A stretch of DNA of 32,498 nucleotides, taken from contig CAAGMF010000240.1 of NCBI GenBank assembly GCA_900770895.1, positions 1-32,498 of the forward strand, in the 5' to 3' direction. The stretch is from an uncultured Mitsuokella sp. (GTDB lineage Bacteria; Bacillota; Negativicutes; Selenomonadales; Selenomonadaceae). The notes beneath the pieces are model-generated. The model was not told the DNA's origin, made no database searches, and worked only from the letters and a program-made list of their open reading frames with translations. Shown piece by piece: positions 1-7,534 of the stretch. Numbering within the stretch: position 1 is the first letter of the stretch; each line of letters starts with the position of its first letter. The position numbers and the translations under genes are program-made.

Positions 1-230
1 ACGTGGTGCGCGCGGTAAAGGGCGGCATCCCGTTCAAGTCGGTCAACCTCGGCGGCATGTGCTACAAGGATGGCGACACGCTGATCTCGCAGGCCGTAGC
101 GGTCAATGCGGAGGATGTGGCCGCGATCAAGGAACTCGTCTCCATGGGGATAGAAGTCGAGATCCGCAAGATAGCGACTGAGCAGAAGACCGACGCGATG
201 GACGCGCTGAAAGCGAAGGGGCTCGCGTAA
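1..230 (+). CDS. PTS mannose/fructose/sorbose-family IIB component, 3' part
   Basis: This is the C-terminal 75 residues of a gene cut by the window edge; the first complete in-frame codon is at position 3. IIB subunits of the mannose-family phosphotransferase system accept phosphate from IIA and pass it to the sugar entering through IIC/IID on the cytoplasmic face of the membrane. The visible part matches the family's C-terminal pattern: a VNLGGM stretch, then a conserved block around ISQAVAVNAEDVAAIKEL, then VEIRKIATEQ near the end. The phospho-accepting histidine would lie upstream and is not visible. IIC and IID follow on the same strand, so this is one operon, but 216 bp containing a palindromic repeat separate it from IIC. 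The sugar cannot be told from this fragment. Confidence 0.88.
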   Translation, partial: VVRAVKGGIPFKSVNLGGMCYKDGDTLISQAVAVNAEDVAAIKELVSMGIEVEIRKIATEQKTDAMDALKAKGLA

Positions 231-237
231 GTCTAGA

Positions 238-400
238 AGCCTTCCCCTCAGGGGAAGGTGGCTCACGGCGTAGCCGGGAGACGAAAGAGGTGTAGCAGGA
301 GAGACTCGCTACATGGAGCTTTAATTCGAGATATAGAGCCACGTCCTGGCTACACCTCATCCACCGCTAGCGCGGTCCCCCTTCTCCTGAGGAGAAGGCT
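238..400 (+). repeat. Palindromic repeat element, copy A (MITE-like)
   Basis: This 163-bp non-coding element runs from AGCCTTCCCC to GGAGAAGGCT. Each end is itself a hairpin: CCTTCCCC/GGGGAAGG (240-258) and CCTTCTCC/GGAGAAGG (380-398), both with 3-nt loops. Inside these lie a second hairpin on each side (a CGGCGTAGCCG core on the left, ACCGCTAGCGCGGT on the right). A long inner stem pairs GAGGTGTAGC with GCTACACCTC. The same element occurs in inverted orientation at 9420-9574, and a longer relative lies at 29967-30174. It encodes nothing convincing. It sits between the IIB and IIC genes of a PTS operon, so it would be transcribed within the mRNA. Confidence 0.85.
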
Positions 401-446
401 GAAGACGAATGGGAAATCATATATACATCATGGGGGAGGATATAAT

Positions 447-1250
447 ATGACAACGATACAATTCGTACTGCTGATCATCGTGGCGGCGGTCGCTGGTATG
501 GGATCGGTGCTCGATGAGGCGCAGTTCCACCGGCCGCTCGTGGCCTGCACGCTCGTGGGACTCGTGCTCGGCGATATCACGACGGGCATCATACTCGGCG
601 GCACACTCGAGATGCTGGCACTCGGCTGGATGAATGTCGGTGCAGCTATGGCACCGGATGCGGCGCTGGCCTCGGTCGTCTCGACCATACTCGTCATCGT
701 CGGCCATCAGAGCATCGGCGCCGGCATCGCGCTGGCCGTGCCACTCGCTGCTGCTGGCCAGGTGCTCACGATATTCGTGCGTACGATTACGGTTTTCTTC
801 CAGCATCTCGCTGATAAATTTGCTGCGGATGGCAATGGTTTCGGCATCGAGATGTGTCATCTCGGCGGCCTGCTGCTGCAGGCAATCCGCGTGGCCGTAC
901 CGGCGGCTATCGTCGCTCTCGTGGCTGGCACGGATATGGTCAACGCCATGCTGGCTTCCATACCGGAGGTCATCACGCGCGGCCTGCAGGTCTCGGGCGG
1001 CTTCATCGTAGTCGTCGGCTATGCGATGGTCATCAACATGATGAATGCGAAATCGCTCATGCCGTACTTCTTCCTCGGCTTCCTCATCGCCGTGTTCACG
1101 AACGTCAACCTCATCGGCTTCGGTGCCATCGGCCTCATCTGCGCTTATTTCCACATCAAGGGGCTGCAGCGCGACCTGGCGGCACAGACGGCAGGCCCGG
1201 CGAAATCCGGCGACCCGCTCGATGATATCGACGATTCGGAATTGATGTGA
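447..1250 (+). CDS. PTS mannose/fructose/sorbose-family IIC component
   Basis: This 267-residue polytopic membrane protein is the sugar-translocating subunit that works with IID. It opens with a hydrophobic helix (IQFVLLIIVAAVAGMGS), followed by the family pattern of Gly-rich membrane segments including a GIILGGTLEMLALGWMNVGA region and a VPLAAAGQVL region. The C-terminus is a short acidic tail (DPLDDIDDSELM). The ATG at 447 was chosen because GGGGGAGGA lies just upstream and the protein then begins at the family's usual N-terminus. The frame stays open back to 258, but only through the repeat element. The stop is 13 bp before the IID start. Specificity (mannose, fructose, sorbose, N-acetylgalactosamine) is not determinable here. 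Confidence 0.93.
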   Translation: MTTIQFVLLIIVAAVAGMGSVLDEAQFHRPLVACTLVGLVLGDITTGIILGGTLEMLALGWMNVGAAMAPDAALASVVSTILVIVGHQSIGAGIALAVPLAAAGQVLTIFVRTITVFFQHLADKFAADGNGFGIEMCHLGGLLLQAIRVAVPAAIVALVAGTDMVNAMLASIPEVITRGLQVSGGFIVVVGYAMVINMMNAKSLMPYFFLGFLIAVFTNVNLIGFGAIGLICAYFHIKGLQRDLAAQTAGPAKSGDPLDDIDDSELM

Positions 1251-1263
1251 GGAGGGCAGGACT

Positions 1264-2082
1264 ATGGCTACTACACTGAACAAGAAAGACCTCGTAAACA
1301 TATTCATTCGTTCCAACTTCCTGCTCGGCTCATTCAACTTCGAGCGCATGCAGGCCATCGGCTTCTGCGTATCGATGCTGCCGGCCCTGCGCAAGCTCTA
1401 CAAGGGGCAGGACCTGGCTGACGCCATGAAGCGTCACCTCGAGTTCTTCAACACGCAGCCGTTCCTCGCGACACCGATCATGGGCATCGTGGCCGCGATG
1501 GAGGAGAAGCGTGCGAATGGCGCAGACATCAGCGATGCGACGCTCTCCGGCGTGAAGGTCGGCCTCATCGGCCCGCTGGCAGGCGTCGGCGACCCGATAT
1601 TCTGGGGCACGCTGCGCCCGGTCCTCGCCGCTCTCGGCGCCGGCATCGCGCTGACGGGCAGCATCCTCGGCCCGATTCTGTTCTTCGTGCTGTTCAATGC
1701 CATCCGCCTCGCCACGAACTGGTATGGCGTCATGTATGGCTACAACAAGGGCACGGAGCTCGTCGAGGAAGTCGGCGGCAACAAGATGCGCTACCTCACG
1801 GAGGGCTCGTCCGTCCTGGGCTTGCTCGTCATGGGCGCTCTCGTCGCGAAATGGACCACGGTCAACATGCCGCTCGTGCTGTCGTCCTATACGAACAGCC
1901 AGGGCGAGCAGGTCGTGACGACCGTGCAGACCATCCTCGACAGCCTGCTGCCGGGCATGGTACCGCTGCTCATGACATTCGCCTGCATGTACCTGCTGAA
2001 GAAAGGCGTGAATCCGCTGATCATCATCATCGGCCTGTTCGCGCTCGGCATCGTTGGCTATGCCATCGGTCTCTTCGCCTGA
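1264..2082 (+). CDS. PTS mannose/fructose/sorbose-family IID component
   Basis: This 272-residue protein is the IID membrane subunit of the mannose-class PTS, which forms the permease with IIC. Diagnostic parts are the N-terminal NFERMQAIGFCVSMLPALRKLY region, a hydrophilic segment with HLEFFNTQPFLATPIMGIV and the GLIGPLAGVGDPIFWGTLRP motif typical of IID. A GTELVEEVGG region follows, and two to three hydrophobic helices lie at the C-terminus (LIIIIGLFALGIVGYAIGLF). Length is normal for the family. The ATG has GGAGGGCAGG upstream and follows IIC by 13 bp, so the two are likely translated from one message. A terminator lies about 50 bp after the stop, so IID is the last gene of the PTS operon. 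Confidence 0.95.
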   Translation: MATTLNKKDLVNIFIRSNFLLGSFNFERMQAIGFCVSMLPALRKLYKGQDLADAMKRHLEFFNTQPFLATPIMGIVAAMEEKRANGADISDATLSGVKVGLIGPLAGVGDPIFWGTLRPVLAALGAGIALTGSILGPILFFVLFNAIRLATNWYGVMYGYNKGTELVEEVGGNKMRYLTEGSSVLGLLVMGALVAKWTTVNMPLVLSSYTNSQGEQVVTTVQTILDSLLPGMVPLLMTFACMYLLKKGVNPLIIIIGLFALGIVGYAIGLFA

Positions 2083-2133
2083 GAGGTAAGGAAAAGGCAG
2101 TTCATCAATTCTATATAGATACCCTTCCAAAAC

Positions 2134-2163
2134 AAAGGAGGCTGCCGGGCGGCAGTCTCTTTT
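2134..2163 (+). terminator. Rho-independent terminator after the PTS operon
   Basis: A stem of about 13 bp pairs AAAGGAGGCTGCC with GGCAGTCTCTTTT around a GGGC loop, with two G-T pairs, and ends in a short T run. It lies about 50 bp after the IID stop and about 100 bp before the next gene, separating PTS transcription from the sensory cassette. Confidence 0.8.
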
Positions 2164-2261
2164 GGCATGAAGAGAACTCCTTTTCAAACGGGAATCTCTC
2201 GTGTAAAATGATATATATATTAAATTCGGGCGGCAGCTGACATCATAGAGGGGGTGAAGTG

Positions 2262-3275
2262 ATGCGTCATCATAGCAGGGCAGGGTGGGTGTTCCTCGCC
2301 ATCGGGCTCGTGCTGCTGCTGGCGGCAGGCGCCTGGCGGTTCTGGCAGACGGATCTGTCAGCCCGCCAGAACGAGCACCGGCATAAATTCGGGGCGGTCT
2401 ATATGACGCTGAACAACCCGTTCTATGAGGTCATCGATGAGGAGATGCGTGCGACGATCGAGGAGCGGGGCGATGTGCTGCTGACGCGCAACCCGTCCCT
2501 GTCTGTCGAGCGGCAGATCGAGGAGGTCCGCGACCTGATCGCGGCGGGCGTCGAGGTGCTGTTCGTCAATCCGGCTGACTGGCGCGAGCTCGCGCCGGCA
2601 CTTGATGAGGCGCGGCGGGCGGGTGTGCCGGTCATCTGCATCGATACGAGCGTTGCCGACGAGGATGCGGATACCGTGGCGGCGACCGTCGTCTCGGACA
2701 ATTATCTGGCCGGCGTCCAGTGTGCCCGGCATCTGCAGGCTCATGCCCCGGGCGGGAATATCGCGATACTGCAGCACTCGGAGGCGCGCTCCTCGGTGGA
2801 CCGTATCCAGGGCTTCTGCGATACGATCGCCGGCGATGAACGGTTCCAGATCGTGGCAGAGGCGGAGTGCGGCGGCCAGCTCGAGCAGGCCATGCCGGCG
2901 ATGCGCGATATGCTGCGCGATCATCCGGAAATCGATGTGGTGATGGCGCTCAACGATCCGGCAGCGATGGGGGCCATGGCGGCCATCGCGCAGGCCGGAC
3001 GGCTGGCCGGAGCGCCGGCATCCGCGTCAGACATGTCCGGCCCCCGGCCCATATTCGTCTATGGGGTAGATGGAGTGCCGGAGACGAAAGAGATGATCGC
3101 CTCCGGCCACATGACGGCTACGGCCGGGCAGTCGCCCCGCACCATCGGCCGGCTTGCGGCCGATATCGCCTATCGCATCCTGCACGGCGAACCCTATCCG
3201 CACGAGGTGAAGCTGCCGACCGAGCTCATCACACGGGAAAACGTGGCCGCGCATAACCAGGGAAGGTGGGACTGA
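2262..3275 (+). CDS. Periplasmic sugar-binding protein (ribose/galactose-binding type, Peripla_BP_4-like)
   Basis: This 337-residue protein has one N-terminal hydrophobic segment (WVFLAIGLVLLLAAGAW) and then a class I periplasmic-binding fold. Recognisable blocks are FGAVYMTLNNPFYEVIDEEM at the start of the fold, VEVLFVNPADW, a GVPVICIDTSV strand, the VVSDNYLAGVQCARHL block, and VYGVDGVPETKEMIASGHMTATAGQSP near the end. These are hallmarks of ribose/xylose-type binding proteins. No lipobox is present; the segment could be an uncleaved anchor or be cut after AGA. It stands without ABC transporter genes and its stop overlaps the start of a histidine kinase, which suggests a ligand-sensing partner for that kinase, as XylFII is for LytS in clostridia. 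The ATG at 2262 was chosen over the adjacent GTG because of its spacing from GAGGGGG. Confidence 0.85.
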   Translation: MRHHSRAGWVFLAIGLVLLLAAGAWRFWQTDLSARQNEHRHKFGAVYMTLNNPFYEVIDEEMRATIEERGDVLLTRNPSLSVERQIEEVRDLIAAGVEVLFVNPADWRELAPALDEARRAGVPVICIDTSVADEDADTVAATVVSDNYLAGVQCARHLQAHAPGGNIAILQHSEARSSVDRIQGFCDTIAGDERFQIVAEAECGGQLEQAMPAMRDMLRDHPEIDVVMALNDPAAMGAMAAIAQAGRLAGAPASASDMSGPRPIFVYGVDGVPETKEMIASGHMTATAGQSPRTIGRLAADIAYRILHGEPYPHEVKLPTELITRENVAAHNQGRWD

Positions 3276-4666
3276 TGGAACGATCACACCGGATGCCGGG
3301 GCGGTCCTGGAGGCTGACGCCGGGGGCCGCCCACAGGCTGCTCTACATATACAATGTCATCGTCGTGGCGGGGCTGGCCTGCTTCATGGCCGAGACCCAG
3401 GCGAAGATCCTGCGCTCGATGTCGGCATATTCTTTCCTGTCGAGCGTGCCGGCCCTGCCGTGGCCCATCGACCGGATGCTGGCGGTGGCCCTGGGCTCTC
3501 TCGCGGCGCTCATGGCGCTGGGCTGGGTGTACCGTCATGCCCGCACGAAGCGGTACCGCTACGCGGCGGCCGTGCTCGAGACGGGATGCTGCCTGCTGCT
3601 GATGCGCAGCCTGAACCTGTCCTATGACGGAGTCGTGCTGCTCGTCGTGGCCGACCTCATCTACCACTATGCCGGGCGGCATCAGACGGCCGTGTTGCTC
3701 GTGACGATGCTCGTGCTCTATTTCCTCGCGAACTATAATCTGGCCTGGCTCAGCAGCGGCGTCGTGCCATTCGCGAGCTATGCGGCGTACTATGCGCCGA
3801 CGACGGCCCGCAATATCCTGGCCGCCCAGAATGTCTGCGTCTCGCTGAACATGGTGCTGTTCGTGCTCTACCTCGTGCTGCTCGTGCGCAGTCAGCATGA
3901 GGAGCGGCGGCGGATCGCCGAGCTCAATGCGCGCCTCGGCGTGGCCAATGAGCGCCTGCGGGCCTATGCGAGCCAGGCAGCGACGCTGGCGGAGACGCGC
4001 GAGCGGAACCGTCTGGCGCGCGAGATCCACGATACGCTCGGACACGCCCTGACCGGTATCGTGGCCGGTCTCGATGCCTGCATCATAACGCTGAATACGG
4101 CGCCGGAATTCACGCTGGGGCAGCTGCGCAAGATTCGCGATATCGCGAACCGGGGCATCGTGGATGTGCGCCGCTCCGTGAAGAAGCTGCGTCCGGACGA
4201 CCTCGAGAAGCTGCCGCTCATGGAAGCCATCGTGCGGCTGACGGAGGGATTCGCGACGAGCTCGGGCATGCATATCGAGCTCACGGCCGTGAGTCTGCCC
4301 GAGCATCTGCGGCCGGACGAGGAGGATGTCATCTACCGCATCGTGCAGGAGGGCATCACGAACGCGAACCGCCATGGTCAGGCCCGCAATGTGCGCGTCG
4401 CGATCGGGCGGAGCGTCGGCCAGCTCATCGTGCTCGTGCGCGATGACGGCACGGGCATCCCGCCGGGGACGCCGGAGGGATTCGGCCTGCGCCACATGCG
4501 CGAGCGCCTCGGCCTGCTCGGCGGGCGGCTCGACTATGAGAATGGTCCGACGGGCGGACTCGTGCTGCGAGCCACGCTGCCGGTGCATATGCCGGCCACG
4601 CAGGCCGCTGCCCTCAGCCAGGCGGCTGAGGAAACGGGCGGCCCAGAAGGGGGAAGCGACAAGTGA
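3275..4666 (+). CDS. Membrane sensor histidine kinase (HisKA_3 / NarL-class)
   Basis: This 463-residue kinase has a membrane domain of about five or six helices in residues 20-205, a short coiled linker (EERRRIAELNARLGVANERL), a HisKA_3 dimerisation/phosphoacceptor domain and a HATPase_c domain. The phosphoacceptor is His252 in AREIHDTLGHALTGI. The ATP site shows the N box (VQEGITNANRHG), DDGTGI and GFGLRHMRERLG. The ATG overlaps the last base of the binding-protein stop, and its own stop overlaps the response-regulator GTG by four bases, so the genes are translationally coupled. The membrane domain has only short outside loops, which fits sensing through the neighbouring binding protein(s) rather than through its own periplasmic domain. 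The ligand is unknown. Confidence 0.92.
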   Translation: MERSHRMPGRSWRLTPGAAHRLLYIYNVIVVAGLACFMAETQAKILRSMSAYSFLSSVPALPWPIDRMLAVALGSLAALMALGWVYRHARTKRYRYAAAVLETGCCLLLMRSLNLSYDGVVLLVVADLIYHYAGRHQTAVLLVTMLVLYFLANYNLAWLSSGVVPFASYAAYYAPTTARNILAAQNVCVSLNMVLFVLYLVLLVRSQHEERRRIAELNARLGVANERLRAYASQAATLAETRERNRLAREIHDTLGHALTGIVAGLDACIITLNTAPEFTLGQLRKIRDIANRGIVDVRRSVKKLRPDDLEKLPLMEAIVRLTEGFATSSGMHIELTAVSLPEHLRPDEEDVIYRIVQEGITNANRHGQARNVRVAIGRSVGQLIVLVRDDGTGIPPGTPEGFGLRHMRERLGLLGGRLDYENGPTGGLVLRATLPVHMPATQAAALSQAAEETGGPEGGSDK

Positions 4667-5332
4667 TAAAAGTAATGATCGCTGACGATCAGGAGCTGAT
4701 TCGCGAGAGCCTGAAAGTCGTCGTGGACATGAATCCGGATATGCAGGTCACGGGACTCGCCGCAGACGGTGCCGAGCTCATCGCGGCCGTGGCTCAGGCG
4801 CCGCCGGACGTCATACTCATGGATGTGCGCATGCCGCGCGTCGACGGTGTGGCGGCGACGGAGGAGATCAAGCGCCGGTTCCCGCAGGTCCGCATCATCA
4901 TCCTGACGACGTTCGACGATGATGAGTATATCTACAATGCCCTGAAATACGGGGCGAGCGGCTATCTCTTGAAGGGTGTCTCCGTGGCAGAGCTCGCGGC
5001 GGCCATCCGCAAGGTCGTGGCGGGCGGCTCCCTGCTGAATCCGGATGTGGCGACGAAGGCCCTCCAGCTTTTCTCGCGCATGGCCCGGCAGAATATCGCC
5101 ATCGAGGTCGATGAGCGCGGTGTCGCCGAGCTCATCGACGGAACGGAATATCGTCAGTCTCGTCGGCTGCGGCCTCTCGAACAAGGAAATCGCCGCGCGG
5201 CTGAACCTCTCGGATGGCACGGTGCGCAACGGCCTGTCCTCCTGCCTGTCGAAGCTGGGTCTGCGCGATCGGACGCAGCTGGCTATCTGGGCCGTGGAGC
5301 GCGGCTGGGCCGGCCGGGAGCAGACATCGTGA
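4663..5332 (+). pseudogene. NarL/FixJ-type response regulator, broken by a one-base frameshift
   Basis: The receiver domain reads from GTG 4663 (MIKVMIADDQ, acidic residues 8-9, phosphoacceptor Asp54 in LMDVRMP, Thr in ILTTFDDDEY, Lys in GYLLKG). Coding then moves to the +1 frame, where a complete LuxR-type helix-turn-helix is found (ERNIVSLVGCGLSNKEIA, then LGLRDRTQLAIWAV) ending at 5332. Removing the A at 5134 joins the halves as GAG CTC TCG ACG GAA CGG, giving ELSTERN, the expected family junction. So this looks like a single extra base: a true recent mutation, a phase-variation event or a sequencing error. The next gene overlaps the stop by GTGA and is in the receiver's frame, so the raw frame falsely looks like a receiver-binding-protein fusion. 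Confidence 0.85.
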
Positions 5333-6735
5333 GCAGGTGGCAGGCTGGCTGGCTAGTGGCACTGCGCAGACGGACGGCTGGCTGGCGCAGTCGCGCTGTC
5401 CGCTGGTGGCAGCAGCTCGTGCCGCGCGAGCGCCTGTTTTACCGTCTGGCGGCAGCGGCAATCGTGGTCGTAGGCGTAGCGGCCGGCTGGCAGCAGGCAT
5501 TCCCGCCGGGGCCGCGCATCCTGACGGTCGGTATCTATGCCGGCAGCCCCTGGGATGTTCCTCAGGGGCAGGCCTATGCGTTCATCGACAGCGTCATCGC
5601 CCGCTATGAGACGCAGCATCCCGGCGTGAAGGTGCGCTATACGAGCGGCGTCACGCGCACGGATTATCCGGAGTGGCTGGCGGAGCGCTTCCTCGCGGGC
5701 GATGAGCCGGATGTATTCCTGATCGCCGGTCCCGAGCTGCCGCAGATGGTCCGCTTCGGAGCGGTGCAGGAGCTCGATGGCTTCCTGCAGCATGATGACT
5801 CATTCGACCGCGAGGCTTATTTCCCGCAGATCATGGCCTATGGGCAGCAAGATGGACATCAGTACGCGCTGCCGGTGGAGTGCGTGCCGACGCTGATGTT
5901 CGTGAACAAGACATTGCTGGCGCGCGAGGGCATCCCGATGCCGGACGCGGACTGGACCTGGCAGGATTTCCTCGCGATATGCCGCCGGGTCACGCGCGAT
6001 ACGGATGGCGATGGGCGCATCGACCAGTTCGGCTGCTATGATTTCGACTGGCGGCAGGCGTTCGTGACGAATGGCGGCCAGCTGTTCCGCAACGATGGGC
6101 GGGCCGTGCACCTGACGGCGCCGGCCATGCAGGAGACGCTGGACCTGCTGCGCGCCCTGAAATCGCTCAATGCCGGCTACAGCGTGACGGCCCGGGATTT
6201 CGACCTCGGCCATGTCGCTTTCCGGCCGCTCGATTTCGCGCAGTACCGCACGTATCAGCCGTACCCCTGGCGCATAAAGAAGTACAGCTCCTTTGACTGG
6301 GAGTGCGTGCCGATGCCGCGCGGACCGTCCGGACCCGGCGGCGGTACGGCGCCGATGCAGGCGCTGCTCGCCGGCATGAGTGCGCGCAGCGCGGAGCCGG
6401 AGCTGGCCTGGGAGTTCCTGCGCGAGCTCACGAGCGCGGAGAGCGGGCGTCAGCTGCTCTCGACGGAGGCGGGGCTGCCGCCGCGGCGCGATGTGCTGCG
6501 GTCGGGGGCGGCTCAGCTGACGCTCGCGAGCGAGCTGCCGGCCAGCGCGCTCGTACCGGCGGAGCTCGTCAGTGTCATGGAGCATGGCTGGCTGCCGCCG
6601 CGGTTCGCGCGCTATGATGAGGCGATGCTGCGCGTCAACAGCGGCCTCAGCCGCCTGCTCGACGATACGACCCAGCCCTACAGCGAGGCATTGACGCGGC
6701 TGCAGCGGGATATCAATGCGTTCCTGCAGCAGTGA
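5329..6735 (+). CDS. Membrane-anchored extracellular solute-binding protein, family 1 (MalE-like)
   Basis: This 468-residue protein starts at a GTG coupled to the response-regulator stop (GTGA). Residues 1-40 are rich in Arg and Trp and look cytoplasmic. A single hydrophobic segment follows (RLAAAAIVVVGVAAGW) with no lipobox, and then a class II binding-protein fold: LTVGIYAGSPWD, YETQHPGVKVRYTSG, DVFLIAGPELPQMVRFGAVQELDGF, YALPVECVPTLMFVNKTLL, WTWQDFLAICRRVTRDTDGDGRIDQFG and a C-terminal AWEFLRELTSAESGRQLL block. These are typical of carbohydrate-binding SBP_bac_1 proteins. There is no permease or ATPase beside it. Together with the kinase cassette it is better read as a second tethered sugar sensor or co-receptor than as a transport component. 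It converges on the next gene with only 3 bp between stops. Confidence 0.85.
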   Translation: MSRWQAGWLVALRRRTAGWRSRAVRWWQQLVPRERLFYRLAAAAIVVVGVAAGWQQAFPPGPRILTVGIYAGSPWDVPQGQAYAFIDSVIARYETQHPGVKVRYTSGVTRTDYPEWLAERFLAGDEPDVFLIAGPELPQMVRFGAVQELDGFLQHDDSFDREAYFPQIMAYGQQDGHQYALPVECVPTLMFVNKTLLAREGIPMPDADWTWQDFLAICRRVTRDTDGDGRIDQFGCYDFDWRQAFVTNGGQLFRNDGRAVHLTAPAMQETLDLLRALKSLNAGYSVTARDFDLGHVAFRPLDFAQYRTYQPYPWRIKKYSSFDWECVPMPRGPSGPGGGTAPMQALLAGMSARSAEPELAWEFLRELTSAESGRQLLSTEAGLPPRRDVLRSGAAQLTLASELPASALVPAELVSVMEHGWLPPRFARYDEAMLRVNSGLSRLLDDTTQPYSEALTRLQRDINAFLQQ

Positions 6736-6738
6736 GGA

Positions 6739-7512
6739 TCAGATGTAGTACTCCGTCTTGTCCTCAGGCTTCAGGGAGAATTCGGTGAAGACCTTGTCGC
6801 GGATGTGCAGGAAGTCGGGGCTCGTGCGGTCGCGACGGCCGTGGAGATCGACTTTTATGATGCTCTTGATATGGCCGGGGTTCGGCGTCATGATGACGAT
6901 GCGGTCCGCCAGTACGATGGCTTCGTCGATGTCATGCGTGACGAATATGATGGTCTTGTGCTGCTCGCGGCAGATGGCGGAGATCTCGTCCTGGAGCTTC
7001 ATGCGCGTCAGGGCGTCGAGGGCGGCAAAGGGCTCGTCCATGAACAGGATCTCGGGATCGACGGCCAGTGCGCGGGCGATGGCGACGCGCTGCTGCATGC
7101 CGCCGGACAGCTCGGCCGGATGCCGGTCTCTGAAATCGCTGAGTCCGACGAGCTCGAGGTATTTGTCCGCGATGGCGCGGCGCTCGGCCGCCGGACGGCC
7201 GAGGCTCTCGAGGCCCAGCTCGACATTGTGCTCGACGGTGCGCCAGGGCAGCAGGCCGTAGTTCTGGAATATGGTCACGTATTTGATCGTGGGGGCCGTG
7301 ACCGGCTGGCCGTCGATGGTGAGACTGCCGGTCGTAGGACGGTCGAACCCCGCCAGCATGTTCAGCAGGGTCGATTTGCCGCAGCCCGAGGGGCCGAGCA
7401 GGCAGATGAATTCGCCGCGCTCGATGGTGAGGTCGACATGGCTCAGGGCCGTGAATTCCTGGCCGCGGAGCGGATAGGTGCGGGTGACGTCTTTGATCTC
7501 TATATAGCTCAT
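6739..7512 (-). CDS. NitT/TauT-type ABC transporter ATP-binding protein
   Basis: This 257-residue ATPase energises the importer made with the permease and lipoprotein upstream on the same strand. It contains Walker A (GPSGCGKST), a Q-loop (FQNYGLLPWRT), the ABC signature (LSGGMQQR), Walker B (ILFMDEPFAALD) and the switch histidine (IFVTHDIDEA). The LLPWRTVEHNV region and the short C-terminal tail match the nitrate/sulfonate/taurine subfamily (SsuB/TauB-like). It is the last gene of the three-gene set, 22 bp after the permease stop. Its stop is 3 bp from the stop of the convergent binding-protein gene, with no hairpin between, so antisense read-through is likely. The substrate is not known. 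Confidence 0.95.
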   Translation of the reverse strand: MSYIEIKDVTRTYPLRGQEFTALSHVDLTIERGEFICLLGPSGCGKSTLLNMLAGFDRPTTGSLTIDGQPVTAPTIKYVTIFQNYGLLPWRTVEHNVELGLESLGRPAAERRAIADKYLELVGLSDFRDRHPAELSGGMQQRVAIARALAVDPEILFMDEPFAALDALTRMKLQDEISAICREQHKTIIFVTHDIDEAIVLADRIVIMTPNPGHIKSIIKVDLHGRRDRTSPDFLHIRDKVFTEFSLKPEDKTEYYI

Positions 7513-7534
7513 GACAGGCTCCTTTCTCTCTGTG

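Noticed and set aside
238..400. CRISPR array or insertion sequence at the repeat elements
   Set aside because: The repeats are dispersed, long, internally palindromic and encode no transposase. There are no regularly spaced units.
258..446. In-frame N-terminal extension of the PTS IIC protein through repeat copy A
   Set aside because: The extra 63 codons come entirely from the repeat and its flank, are basic and unlike IIC proteins, and a good ribosome site precedes the ATG at 447.
4663..6735. A 690-residue fusion of a receiver domain with a sugar-binding protein
   Set aside because: It results from the frameshift at 5134. The HTH is found intact in the next frame, and the binding protein has its own GTG start overlapping the regulator stop.
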